Assembly: GCF_000471905.2 (NCBI RefSeq)
Contig: NW_006498085.1
Coordinates: forward strand, 240,573-304,572
Length of the DNA stretch: 64,000 bases
Reading direction: 5' to 3'
Origin: Amborella trichopoda
Lineage: Eukaryota; Streptophyta; Magnoliopsida; Amborellales; Amborellaceae
Part shown: positions 1 to 12,179 of the stretch, piece by piece
Position numbering within the stretch: position 1 is the stretch's first letter
How the letters are laid out: every line of letters begins with the position of its first letter
Program-made: the position numbers and the translations under genes
Notes under the pieces: model-generated
Told to the model about the DNA's origin: nothing
Seen by the model: the letters and a program-made list of their open reading frames with translations, nothing else
The model's database searches: none

Positions 1-240
1 CGTTTCTCTAAAAATTTGACATACCCGTTATTGTGTTTTTAAACAACTCTAGATAACTATTTATAATATACATATCAAATCCTTAGAAAATATATTTTCT
101 TAAAAAAAGGAAGTTTGTGTTGTTATTCTTTTAAAATAGGTAGTTGTAAATTAATATCATTTACAAATCTATAATTTTGTATTACGTGGATAAAACAATA
201 TGTGGTTGTTTATGCTAAAAGTTCTTAACATGTAAAGTTT

Positions 241-795
241 GTGATTTCATGCACCCGTTGTATTAAAGGTTGTGATTTCATGCACCCGTTGTATTAGTAA
301 TGTAATGCAACAACTTTCAAAAACCTTATTAGGGCCATTTGTTTGATCCAAATTTTAAAATATACACTCTTTTCATTCTAACGAACAATCACAAAAAAGA
401 AAAATTTGAAAACGTAACCTATAAAATATTTTTTTAGCCAAATAAATATAGGCCGTTCGTTTTGGTGAAATGCTTAGATCTAGGTCTTATAATGATCTCT
501 CTCTTTTTTCAAAATTTTTAGATAATTTTATTATCATTAGATTAACAATATTAAAAAAAATGATTTATAAAGGCCTAGATATTGAAATTCATCAAATGGA
601 CGGTCTAGATTCATTGTTGAATGAGACTCATTTTGACCATATATATTGTACAAATTATTGTTATATTTTTTAAATTGATTATTGAGATGAAGAGAGTCTA
701 TGTGCAAAAATTTGGATCATACAAATACCACATATATAGTTTTCTAAAAGTGTGGTTGCATTATGGTATGATACCGTTGCATGAAATCATTGCCC
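241..795. mobile_element. MITE, family E copy 1 (about 0.55 kb)
   Basis: The two ends are inverted copies. The left end reads TGATTTCATGCACCCGTTGT and the right end, reverse-complemented, reads AATGATTTCATGCAACGG, with similarity continuing about 40 bases inwards. The left terminus is present twice in direct orientation, 31 bases apart. A second, diverged copy lies at 4438-4982 and matches along its whole length, which identifies a dispersed non-autonomous element. It contains no convincing coding sequence; the short open frames inside it are chance frames. Confidence 0.65.
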
Positions 796-1300
796 TGTAT
801 GTATATCTTACTTTTAAAAAATTTCCTAAAAGAATCAAAATCCCCATTATTATTGGTTAAAAAATGTAGATAACTATATCTACATACACCTCTTAAATTA
901 TTTCAATCCTATGGGAAGATCATATTATTGTTTTAAAGCTCTAGATAATTTTCTATATTTCCTAAAAAGCTTCACATACATAAATTCATATATTTCAATC
1001 TTAAATCCATGTGGTGTTCCTCAAATATCATCTCACAAATTTTCTTAAACGATCACTTCAAAGTTTCTTTGCAACAAATGGGAAGTTGCTATTACTGTTA
1101 CTCTTTGAAATCTTAATTATCTTTATATCTTAAAAACCTCTACATATTATTTATCTCTCACCGTCTTAAATTTTTGTTCTCTCTTCCCCAAACGGGAATG
1201 AGTCCTACAATCTCAACTGAATTAGAGTCCCTTCTTATTTTCGCGACATGCGTCCACTATTTAATTCTCGTTTAATAATATAGTCTAGATAACAAATAAA
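796..1300. other. Unassigned AT-rich DNA
   Basis: No gene, RNA or clear repeat seen between two MITEs. Confidence 0.5.
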
Positions 1301-1614
1301 GGACCTGGTTTCTATGTGGCCAAGCCTGCATATGTAGAAATGCAGGCCTCTTAATATCTCTTTTTTTTAGATAGATTTTAAGAATTAATTTTTAAAGACA
1401 TGTAATCTCTAACATGGAGATCATGAATATGGATAAATAAATAAATAAATTTAAAAAACTAGAAATAATAATTTTAGTAAGAAAACATTTGGACAGTTAG
1501 TTTCCATTGTTTTTAGATGAAACATCTACTTGCATCCATCTTTGAGATGGATGCATTACCCTTTCCGGACCACATATATAGAAATGCGGTCCAAGCCGCA
1601 TGAAACAATTTTCC
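1301..1614. mobile_element. MITE, family D copy 1 (314 bp)
   Basis: It matches the element at 62702-63010 almost from end to end. Both begin GGACCYGGTTTCTATGTGG and end ACAATTTTCC, and both carry the short motif GTAGAAATGCRGKCC near each end. The flanks share only ATAAA here, so the boundary rests mainly on the second copy, which has a nine-base target duplication. Non-coding. Confidence 0.7.
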
Positions 1615-1969
1615 ATAAATATATATTTAGAGAGTTTCAAGAGAGGGACAAAGCTAATAAGAAATGAAAAAATTAAAGCAAATATGGGGACTGGTGGTTA
1701 AAAAAAAAATTTGTAGCAAAGATGAAAAAGGCAATATTTCGTTTTTTTTTTTTCCCATAAATTTGACATTTTTTTAAGTTATTTCCAAAATTACATTTTT
1801 TTTAAGTTATTTCCAAAATCACAATTTAATGTCAAAGAAAAAGGAAAAAAATATTTTTAAATGGAGTTCTGACACCTATGGTTTACAACCATGAAATTTT
1901 GTTTGTATCCTATCCAACATGAATTTCCAACTTCCTCGTTTTGATTTGTTTATTTTCGTATTGCTCTCA

Positions 1970-2290
1970 TGGGTTGAGGTTTGGGCAGGCAATGGTCTGG
2001 CCTTGAAAAACTAGCGCCGGTCACAAAATGTGTCACCGAGAACCAGGCCAGGTCTGGGCCAGGGCCACAATAGGGCCAATTTGCAGCCCTATGTTTTTCT
2101 TTTTCTTTCTTTTTTTTCTTTAGACAGGGCCGTCTTCCCCTTGGTTTGGGCTTGTACCGACCTAAAAGGGACCCTGGTTCGGGTTTGGCCGGGCTTGGAC
2201 TGACCTAATGGAGACCGGGGAGGGCCGGTTCCCCTTGGTTCGGGCTTAGCTACGACTGACCTAATAATGACCCAGGCCCGTTACGAGCCC
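1970..2290. repeat. GGGCC/GGCCC-rich dispersed repeat
   Basis: A GC-rich island in AT-rich DNA, built of variants of GGCCAGGGCC, GGTTCGGGC and GACCTAA. A similar island occurs at 34575-34835. This is the look of a short non-coding repeat common in plant spacers; the ends are not clear. Confidence 0.35.
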
Positions 2291-4437
2291 ACTTGTGATG
2301 GAAGTCTAGGAATAAATGCTCCAACTTTTTCCTATTTCTTCTTGTTCCTGCTAGGGCCCAAAATGCAACGATGTCCTCGCTCCCTTAGTGGGATTATAGT
2401 CAAAAGAAGTTATTTTTTATGCAAAACAATTGGTTTGGCCCACATTTAATAAATAATAGCATTAAAGGAATTAATGGTTGCTCTTCTTTCTCCTTAGGTA
2501 GAAAAACAAGAATGCATATTTAATCCTAGCCAGGGCCTCAAAGTTGCCTCAAAGTTCAAAAAGTTGAGGATGGTAGTGCAAGTACCTAACCCTACAATTC
2601 CTTGTGCCCTTATCTTTTATCAAGTCTCATCAAAATGTCTTTTTCCCCTGCCATAATTGAGAGAGTGCAAAGCCCACTCCAGTGGGAGCACACTATATGC
2701 TTACTCCCTCAGGAAGATATTTGTTTAAAAGAATTTTCTTGGTCTAGATTTTCAAGGCTCTTTTTTTTTCTTAGAAAAGATAATGATTTGCTCCCAAATG
2801 CAATGCATAAAAACATGTCGTTAAAAAATTAGACACTTTATGTTTGATATTCATCATCATCAGCATCAGAATCTTATTTATTCAAGTCGATATATAGAGG
2901 GCAACATGAATATTTATTTCTGTTCATTCCCTTCTTTCTTTTTTTTTTGCCTTTTCAACATCCCAAATTTAATAGCTTTAAAATTACTCCTAAAGGGTTG
3001 TTTTAATTGAGGGAGTAAACATAAGATGTGCTCCCTCGGGAGCATACCAATATTTTAGCAATGTTAAACATTCTCAGTGCTTCAAACAAGTGTGAGGGTG
3101 CCTTCTAGAATCTCTCTTGCACGATGAGAGCCTTCCATTCATTTATAATTTATTGCCTCTTGCTTTGTGAGTCCCTATTCAAAGGCGCAAACCCTTTGTT
3201 TCGACCGAACGAAAGTGATTGTTTATTTTATTTAATCCAAATGAATAGTTTCTAATCCTGATCTCATTTGGTTTAAAATCGTTGTAAGTATTCTTGTGAT
3301 TTGATTTTCCTCAAAAAAATAAGTATTCATAATAGGTGCAATCATAGAACTTGTCAAAAGTATTGGCATATATTTATTGATCGAGTATGTAGCCTCATTC
3401 TCACTAAGCATTTCAAAATCCTATTTTGTTAGAGCATGTGTACAGTACTCCCCTGGCGACACACTGCTGACTTACTGCCCCGGGCAAAAGACCGACTTAA
3501 AACGATTCTCTATCTGAAATTTTAATATCCAACTAATAGTCATCATATTAGTATTACTAACGAAAAATAAATTGGATTTTAAGTTTTTAAACATTTAAAT
3601 CTAAGCATCCAAAAAAGCAGGTCTCTATTCATTCAAGCATGTTAGTCTTTTGAGGTGCATTGTGTGTGTATATACTTTCCATTTCTCTTCTGATGTTGGT
3701 CACAAAGGTTGAAGAGACTGCATCCCAAAATTTGAAGTTCTAAAAATACTTCCAAATGGATTTTTTCTCGAAGGACTAAACATATAAAATGCTCCTGCAT
3801 GAGCAAAATAATATTTTGACAATTAATTAAGAACTTTTGGCCAGGGTGAGGGACTGCATGAGACTGGTGAGGGTAGACATAGATATACCAACCATGCACC
3901 TTTGAAATTTAGGTGACCTATAAACTATTAAACTATCAAGGTTTGAAACTTTTGTTTTGTTTATAAACTTATTGTTGTTTAGCATTATAAGTGATTGAAA
4001 GGGTCCCTTCATGACATTAATTTATATGTGAGGGCATAAATCTCTCACAAGTGCCAAAGGCATGATTAGGAACTTCTCAATTGCTCATTGACACTGAATA
4101 TGTATAATAGTATTAGTGTGAAGATTTCATGCTCCCGTAGGAGTAAAATGTCTATTTGCTCCCTCGGGAAAAAGCCCTAACCAGAAATACTTTTGAGGAC
4201 ACAAAAGTCTGTAGGCTGTAGCCAAATGAATCTGGTATTTTAAAACATGCTTTAGCATGCTTAAACCATCCATATCCTAGGGTTGAACAAAGGCTATTCG
4301 ATTTTTGACGGTCAGATATAGGTGTTTAAGAACTCAAAATCTGTATTTTTATTTTGAACATTATTGTAGCGCTATTCTAAAGAGATCCCAAAAAATTTAG
4401 ATTAAAAATCTGCCATTAGGATAATATATTCTCTTGG
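2291..4437. other. Unassigned spacer with scattered MITE ends
   Basis: No gene seen. Motifs such as GGGAGCATACC (3040s) and GCTCCCTCGGG (2690s, 3030s, 4160s) look like degraded ends of MITE family J, described at 29850-30222, but complete copies cannot be paired here. Confidence 0.4.
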
Positions 4438-4982
4438 GGAATGATTTCATGCAACAGTTGTATAGTAATAAAATGCAACTATCGTCAAAAACCATGTTAG
4501 AGACATTTGTTTAACACAAATTTTTAAATGTACACTCTTTTCATTATGAAGAACAGTCACAAAAAATAAAATTTTGAAAAAATTTTCTAAAAAGTTTTCA
4601 TTCTAGCCCAATTAACATAAGCCGTCCATTTTATTGAGATGGTTAGATATAGGCCTCATAATGATTTTCTTATTCCCAAAATTTTTTTATAGCGTTATCA
4701 TTATTAGATTAATAATGCTAAAAAAAGAAGAAGTGATTTTTAATTTTTTAAGGCCTGGATCTTGAAATTCACTAAATGAATGGTCGAGATTCATTATTGT
4801 ATGGGTATTAATTTTGACCATATCTAGGGTGCAAATTGAAAAAAAAAATTGTAGGATTGATTATAAGGATGAAGAGAATGTGTGTGCAAAATTTAGGGTC
4901 ATACAAATGCCAAAAATATGATTTTCTAGATGTGTGATTGCATTATACTACTATACAACCGTTGCATTAGATCATTTCCCTA
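4438..4982. mobile_element. MITE, family E copy 2 (about 0.55 kb)
   Basis: It aligns with 268-795 through its whole length, including the ends (left AATGATTTCATGCAACAG; right GCATTAGATCATTTCCC) and the internal ACACTCTTTTCATT and TCATTATTGTATG segments. Point differences and small indels throughout show the two insertions are old. Confidence 0.6.
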
Positions 4983-5834
4983 TTCTCTTAACTCTAAAAC
5001 CCAAAAAGTTTAAGCTCACTAACATAAATGGGTGTTAAATTATATATATATATATATATGGAATTTATAATATGAGATTCCCATTTGCACCCTAGAATTG
5101 AGTTTAGGCTCAACACTAGTGGATTATGCATATTAAATTCCCCATGTACAACATGAATCATCCACTTGATACCTAACACTAACTATGCATCAAATTCTTT
5201 CTCTAAAGTCCAAGACAGCTTGGCCTCACTAGCACTTAATGGGAAATTGAATTCGCTCTCCACAATATGCTAAACAATGAGAATTAGGTGAGGTGAATAT
5301 CTCTAACTTTGTTAAAGATTGATTCTCTCTCTTAATCTTCATGGATTTTGACACTTATGCATAGCCTTTGCAGTGAAAACCCTTGTTGCTTGAGTAAAGA
5401 TGTTATTTGATTGAAGCCTTGGCGTGCCTTGCAAGAATTACAACTATCTGTACTATACTTATTTATCTGTGGGTGGGGCTTTTTCCTTTATCTATTATCA
5501 TTTTTCACAATTTATTATTGTTGATGGCAATGCGAGCCAATCTCTTCATGGGACAAGGATATTCAAGACAGGTCTTAAGGGCTCCTATAATTCTCTTTTT
5601 AAAACCTAATGCAAACTAATCCTTAAAAAAATGAGTACCTTGTCAAATACTTCAAATTATTACTATATTCCAAATGAAGTAATCCTATGCTCAAGTAAGC
5701 TAATGAACCCAAGTAAATAATCAATCTCAATCCTCAATTGAGATTGGATCTTGGTTTGATTTGACAACTAGATATGCATTACACATTCCACTATTAGAGC
5801 ATAGAAAGATTTTGCAATATTGAAAAAAAATAAG
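4983..5834. other. Unassigned spacer with a short (TA)n
   Basis: Nothing gene-like. A (TA) run of nine to ten units lies at about 5041-5059. Confidence 0.45.
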
Positions 5835-6474
5835 GGAAAATGTTAATAAAATGGCTAAACCATCCAAAAAAATCAACAAAGTGGTTAAATCAACCAATAA
5901 AATAATTCTTTTTTGAAAAGTATTTCCTTGAGGTACCTTCTAAACTATTATGCTAGAAAATGCCTAAACTGCCATGGTGGGGGCTACAATATGGAATAAG
6001 ATAAGGTATTTTGATTATTCAATACTAAGTTATTTGAGTCAAATAACATAAATATCCATGTTTGTGTTAAGCTCCAAATATGAAATATGCATTTTATTGA
6101 AAACCTTGTTCAAGATTTGGAAAAAAACAAAGGGCATATACATCTTTTTGGTTCGGGTGGCTAAATATGATTTAATTATCAAAATACTCCTATTTGTTCT
6201 TGGTCACTAACTCGAATAAGATTTTTCAGTAAAAATAAATTTGCTTTCAGGCATAGAACCCGAAACAGGTTGAGGTTTTAGGTCATTTCGCTCAAATGAC
6301 TTAACCGAGCATGAGACCAAAATTCTCTTACTTCTTCAAGTTCACAAACCTAGCTTTTAAAAAAAATTTGGAGAGGTAAAAAAATGAAAATATTTTTAAA
6401 ATAACCACTTTATTGGAAATTTTTTATTTAACCACTTCATTTATTTTTGAGGTGGTTTGACTATTTCAATCACA
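5835..6474. mobile_element. Long-TIR MITE (about 0.64 kb)
   Basis: The left end (AAAATGTTAATAAAATGGCT, then AAACCATCC, then AAAGTGGTTAAATCAACC) is mirrored by the right end read on the other strand (TGATTGAAATAGTCAAACCA, then AAGTGGTTAAAT). The inverted similarity spans roughly 80 bases. Only one copy was seen, so the boundaries are approximate. Confidence 0.5.
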
Positions 6475-6610
6475 TGCTTTTCAAAAAAAATAAAATAAAG
6501 TAAAATAAAATGAAACTTAGGAGTTCGCAAGGTAATTTTCTTTACATCAATGTTGCGATATGTAAAAGAACAGTCCTATATTTATATATGGCATTTACTT
6601 TAAAGGAAAA

Positions 6611-7051
6611 AGCTTGGGTGAGCCCATTAGCTCACATAATAGTATAAACTTGATGGTTCAGATTGAATCTAGGCCGATCTGACGGTCGAGAGTATTTGAA
6701 TTTTTTTTTTCTATAAATCCAAATTACTTGAAAGTTTAGGTGAATATTTTTCTCATCAAGCCGCACCTAATAAAAATATATATATATAAAAAATCCGTAA
6801 TATTAAAAATAACCAAAATACCTCCGAAAATTTATAAGGGTATTTTGGTCATTTATTTTAATGTCAAATATTTTTTTAATATTTTTCGAATATTTGCCTA
6901 TTTTTTATCATCTAAAATTTCAAGTGATTTGGATTTATAGAAAAAAAATTAAAATTTAAACACGATCGGACATCCGTGATCGTTAAATCGATCCAGATTC
7001 AATCTGAACCGATTCATTTTTTTCTGTAACCTAGTGAGCTCACCCTAACAT
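6611..7051. mobile_element. Long-TIR MITE (about 0.44 kb)
   Basis: Left GGGTGAGCCCATTAGCT and, on the opposite strand of the right end, GGGTGAGCTCACTAGGTT start an inverted match that runs about 100 bases and includes GGTTCAGATTGAATCT on both arms. The centre contains a second small palindrome around CAAAATACC and GGGTATTTTG. Similar centres occur near 23045 and 54500, so this belongs to a wider family. Confidence 0.6.
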
Positions 7052-7301
7052 CTTTCTACTCTAAAAATGTAATATATATAACGGGCTCCTAAAATAATAC
7101 TCAATAAATGATGGGTATGTCTAATGTCAATATTTATACTTTCTATAAACATCAAATCGGGAAGGTATTTATTTTCTCAAGGACGCATGTGATTCTGTTT
7201 TCAAGCGTTGGGCAACCAGCGTCCTAAAACCATACCCGCAAAAAATAAACAAATAGAAGTGGGCGACACTTACCTGGTTTCTCTCTTCAAGCATCATAAT
7301 C

Positions 7302-7445
7302 AATGTGCCCCATATGCTGTTAGAGTGAGAGAGAGACTGCTCCATATGCAGTTAGAGAGAGAGAGAGAGCTCAATATGCAGCTAGAGAGAATGTGCTCCA
7401 TACGCAGTTAGAGAGAGAGAAGAGAGATAACCTGTCCCATATGCA
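7302..7445. repeat. Minisatellite of CCATATGCAGTTAGAGAGAG units
   Basis: Four to five imperfect units of about 30 bases, each built of TGCTCCATATGCAGTTAGAG followed by a GA run of variable length. Confidence 0.65.
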
Positions 7446-7485
7446 AGAAAGGTGGGCGAGGAGGGTGGTTAAAGAACATTTTTAA

Positions 7486-8977
7486 TCTCATTATGGCTAA
7501 GATGGGTGAGGTTAACGAAAAGTGGAGAGTCGATTTTAAAAAGTTATTAAATGACGAACATGATGGAAACATAATAGTAGAAGGGATTGTTGGTACAAGT
7601 GACGAGGGAGGTCATAGATATATTCGTAGGATTAAGATGTTGGAAGTGAAAGAAGCATTGAAAATGATAAACATATAAAAGGCTTTAGGACTAGATGGTA
7701 TCTCGATAGAGGTTTAGAAGTGCATAAGAAAAACTGACATTAATTGACTGACAAAGTTTCTTAACATGAAAATGCCAGACGATTGGAGAAAAGTATTGTA
7801 GTATCTATTTACAAAAACAAATAAGACATACATAATTATACAAACTATCAAGGAATCAAGCTTATGAGTCATTTAATGAAGCTCTAGAGAGAGTCATTGA
7901 ACAACGACTAAGGCATGAAACGAATGTATTTGAAAACCAATTTGGTTTTATACCAAGAAGGTTAATCACTGAAGCTATTTCTCAACTTAAGCAACTGATT
8001 GAGAAGTTTAAGATGAAGGGAAAAGACCTCCACATAGTTTTTATTGATCTAAAAAAAGCTTATGATAGGGTACCTCAAGTTTTGATTTGACGGATGTTGG
8101 AAAAGTAAGATGTCTCTAGACACTACATCGACTTGGTAAGAGATATGTACAATGGAGTGAATACTAGTGTATGAAGAACTAGTGGTGAGACGAGTGAGTT
8201 TTCAATGACAATAGGTCTACGTCAAGGGTTAGCATTGAGCCCATACTTCTTTCTCTTAGTTATGGATGACTTAACTAGGAACCTACAATATGAAGTATCA
8301 TAGTGTATGTTGTTTACAGATGGTATAGTTTTGATTGATGAGACCTGAAACAGTGTTAATACAAAGCTAAAACTTTAGAGGGATGCTCTAGAATAAATAT
8401 TGCGTTTATATGGCCTTTAAATGCATTATGAGAGCTTATATGAGGATTTTATATAGTGAAACATAAATTCAGTGAGAATGTGGTCCTCTTGTGGAATATG
8501 TTAGGCAAATACAATTTATCGATACTTGGACTAAGCTTGACGTGTTAGGCCAGCTGAGTTTGAAAAAACCCAAGATACCTGGGCATAAGGATCTACCAAG
8601 AAGGGTTTAGCAGAGATGAGGATATTGAGATAGATGAGTAGCAAGACAATAAGGGATAGAATTCAAAATGAATATATTCGAGAGAATTTAGGCGTGGCAT
8701 CAATAGACGATAAAACGAAAGAAAGTAGACTTAGGTGGGCTGGTCATATATGACACCAACCAAGTACAACACATGTTAGGAGGTGCGAGTTAGTTCAAGT
8801 GGAATGACTGAAATGGCAATGGATAGGCTCAAAAGAACATGGTTAGAAGTAATCCGAAAAGATATAGGGACTTATGACTAAGTGAGGATATGACATTTAA
8901 TAGAGCAAAATAGTAAACCAGGATTCGTGTATCCGACGTCAATTAAATGAAAAAAATCTACAATGATGATGATGATG
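7486..8977 (+). mobile_element. Degenerate RTE-type LINE (reverse transcriptase part to 3' end)
   Basis: Translating successive frames gives the order of a plant RTE-type non-LTR element. An N-terminal segment (GEVNEKWRVDFKKLLNDE) is followed by KALGLDGISIEV, MPDDWRK, FIDLKKAYDRVPQVL and then a thumb and C-terminal region with [10 protein letters not shown]. The catalytic FADD box reads FTDG, and there are many stops and frame changes, so it cannot encode an enzyme. The element ends in a short (ATG)n run (TGATGATGATGATGAATGG), the usual 3' tail of this group. Five further fragments of the same family lie in the window (26577, 44545, 54932, 57290 and 60546). The 5' part is missing or unrecognisable. 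Confidence 0.85.
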
Positions 8978-9225
8978 AATGGGTAATATGAGAATAATTT
9001 TCCCTTATTTATACTCTATTTTATTTGCTTATTTATTTGAAGAAAAAAAAATGAGAAGATGAAGCAAATAAGAGGTCGGTGGAAGAAACAAGGGCATTGA
9101 TTTGATTACACGACAACGATAATTTTCGATGGACATATGCCACGCATTTCGTCTTCAAATAAATACATCATATTGTATTCTTTGTATTCGAATGATTGTC
9201 ACTTTGGCAGCTACTGAATATTCTG

Positions 9226-9478
9226 GGCATCTTTTATAGGGTCTATAAAGATATCATTTATCTTTTGTATATAGATATCACAATCATTATCACTCGTTAG
9301 ATATCAAATTAGATGGCTTGGGATGAGTTACGAAATTCAATTTTTTTTTTTTTTTTGGAACTTTGCATCTACTCAATAACACTCTTACACCAACCCAATT
9401 TGAAATTTAAGGGACACTAATGATTGTGACCTCCATGTACAAAAGATAAATGGCCTCTTTACGGGCCATCCATTTACA
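9226..9478. mobile_element. MITE, family F (short copy)
   Basis: The left end carries ATTTATCTTTTGTATATAG and the right end carries its inverse form GTACAAAAGATAAATGGCC. The internal GATATCAAATTAGATGGC and ATTTAAGGGACACTAATGAT are shared with the copy at 22583-23360. Exact ends are uncertain. Confidence 0.5.
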
Positions 9479-9767
9479 ACATGCAACACTTCCTCTCCTC
9501 TCTTTGTTGAAATTTACAAGGCTTGCGAAAATCTATGCGTGTTAAACACTAATATCGGGATATGATTGGCCAAATATTATCATTATAAGACTTACAACTA
9601 TTTCAGTCAAGATTCTAATTCATTGAATCCAATTTCACTATCAGTTGAATGGATTGGACTAAAATTTTTTAAAAATAAAAATAATAGTGTTTAACATATG
9701 GTATTTTTTTTAATACAAGGGCAATTTCGACCAAATGAAATAGTGACTTTTATGGGCATATAAAGGT

Positions 9768-10012
9768 CATGGAAATCTATACAATGAGGCCATTTACTTT
9801 TGATACAAGGAGGTCACTATCATCATTAACTGGTAGATTTGAAATCGAGAAGTGGATGATGTGTTACTGTTTGGGTACAAAATCAAAAATAATTTTTTTT
9901 TAATGTTGTGATACACTTTCATCTATTAGATTTTATATTAAATGACAAAAAAATTGATTGTGACCTCTGTGTATAAAAAATAAATAGTCTCATAATTTAC
10001 AATCCCAAAAGC
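9768..10012. mobile_element. MITE, family F (diverged copy)
   Basis: The left end has GAGGCCATTTACTTTTGATAC and the right end has the mirrored GTGTATAAAAAATAAATAGTC followed by TTTACAATCCC. Both correspond to the long inverted ends of 22583-23360. Old and eroded. Confidence 0.45.
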
Positions 10013-11315
10013 CATTGTGCATAGAGATAAAAAAAAAAAGAAATTGAAGAGCTTGTGAGGAAGAGTTCTTATGAGGTAGAGATGGGGGATTTTAAGGAAA
10101 AATTATAGCTACCATTGGGCCCTATTTCGGGTGGTTGCAACAATGTTTTCTATCGACAGTAGATCTATAGATACGGATTCAACAATGAAGGTTAAATCGA
10201 TGACTCTTTTATAGTAGTGGAAAGGGAAATTGGTAGTACTTTATTGATTTTGAAGTAACTCATATCTTTCCACTGATTTTGTAATTCTTCCATGATAATA
10301 AAATCGTTTCGTTACCAGCTGCCCATAGATGTACCTAATTTTGGGTGAACTGTAGTCTTTAGCATGTCATTGTGATTTTAGCTTTCCTATTTTTACTGTT
10401 CTGAAATTCCTTTTATATTTCCAAAATTTATTGCACCATATATAGTTCTTGGGTATATGGATTTATTGGAATCGATTTTCCGATGATATAAAAGTTGGTT
10501 TTAGGTATTAGATTTGTTGTAGAGGGGGGTGTACTGCAACAAAGGATGATTGTGCTAGTTTGGATTCCCAACAAATAGTTAAAAATATAAAATATATTTA
10601 AGAAATACCATTTTGTTTAACCATTCCAACCTTTAAAACTGGCCGGTCATATCAATCAAAACTAGTTAACCAATTGCTTTTTTTTGCCTTTTCTTAATGT
10701 TTACCAAATAATGACTAATTTTTTACCAAACCAGATTTGCTTTGATTCAGACCAGCCAAAGGACCAGTAGATAGTCTAATAGTTTAGACTAGCAGTTCAA
10801 TTTGATATTGATAATTATAGTTTCAACCAGTATTTCAGGACTCGGATTGGTGGGGTGTATCATTCACCTATAGATCCATGTTGAATTACTGGATTGACGA
10901 TCGAGATCGGGTCTAGATCGGTCGAAATAGATGATCTAAAAAATATTAAAAAATAAATGGAATAGAATAAAAATTAAAATAGAGATTTATAGGATGGGGA
11001 TTGAGAGGACCTAAAAACATTAGATAAACTTAAAAACAAAGAAGAAAAAATATATACCAGGAGTTTAGAGGGAAACCAGGCCGGGACCCATTACTATCCC
11101 AGAACTGGATTAGTCTCAACTTATTCTAAGTCGAAACGGAAATCACCGGAATTTAAAGCATTGGTTTCTACATATATGCAACTTATTTATTTGATTAGAT
11201 CAATGGGGAAGGGGTCCCCTACATGCAGTAGGATTGGAACACATATGGAACTTACTTCTAAGGAACAATAACTTGTCCATCATTTATAAAGAGACATGAA
11301 TAAGTTGATAATAAT
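10013..11315. other. Unassigned spacer before the first gap
   Basis: No gene seen. 10640-10950 has degraded runs of the GATCCAGATCGG type that recur at 28260, 33400, 36100, 41150 and 42850, probably another short non-autonomous repeat. Confidence 0.4.
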
Positions 11316-11659
11316 NNNNNNNNNNNNNNNNNNNNNNNNNNNNNNNNNNNNNNNNNNNNNNNNNNNNNNNNNNNNNNNNNNNNNNNNNNNNNNNNNNNNN
11401 NNNNNNNNNNNNNNNNNNNNNNNNNNNNNNNNNNNNNNNNNNNNNNNNNNNNNNNNNNNNNNNNNNNNNNNNNNNNNNNNNNNNNNNNNNNNNNNNNNNN
11501 NNNNNNNNNNNNNNNNNNNNNNNNNNNNNNNNNNNNNNNNNNNNNNNNNNNNNNNNNNNNNNNNNNNNNNNNNNNNNNNNNNNNNNNNNNNNNNNNNNNN
11601 NNNNNNNNNNNNNNNNNNNNNNNNNNNNNNNNNNNNNNNNNNNNNNNNNNNNNNNNNNN
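11316..11659. other. Assembly gap, 344 N
   Basis: Unknown bases. Any reading frame drawn across it is meaningless. Confidence 1.
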
Positions 11660-11919
11660 AGACCTTTTATTCACATGAAAAAAATAATATATCAAGATTG
11701 AATGGAGACGATCCAATTTTCAGACGAGAAGATCTAAGAAAACTCAACTTTTAATGTTTTTTTAGAACGGTTATCCATTAATTCTTTAGTGGTTGCTCTT
11801 ACCGAAATTCAGCAAACATGAAACATAAAATAAGAGTGGAAATATAAAATGAGAAAGAAAAATTACCAATTCCCGAAGTGGAAACATAAAACCAATAAGA
11901 GTGGCAATGGACCTAACCA

Positions 11920-12115
11920 TAATTTGGATAGGACGGGTAGATCTGACTTTGGGTTTGGGTATGAGTCCAAATTTTAGACATGAAAGGTTGAGTCCTGCAT
12001 ATTTGACCTAGACCTGGACCCAGATCCGGATCCGTACCCGACCTTTCGCCATCCCTAAAATGATGCCGAAACCGGAATTTGGGGAAAATGGTGGGAGGGG
12101 AATTGGGTTTGGGTC
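11920..12115. repeat. GGGTC-type short repeat
   Basis: Runs of GGATCCGGATCC-like and GGTTTGGGT text match in style the elements at 21532-21730 and 46692-46996, which have inverted ends starting GGGATGGCAA or GGGGTGGAAA. This copy is degraded and its ends are unclear. Confidence 0.35.
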
Positions 12116-12179
12116 CCATCACGTAATAAAATATAAGAAAGAGGGGTGCATGAAGGCTTGGATTTTGTAACATCCCCTC

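Noticed and set aside
11258-11754. 152-codon open frames on both strands across the gap
   Set aside because: They consist mostly of unknown bases.
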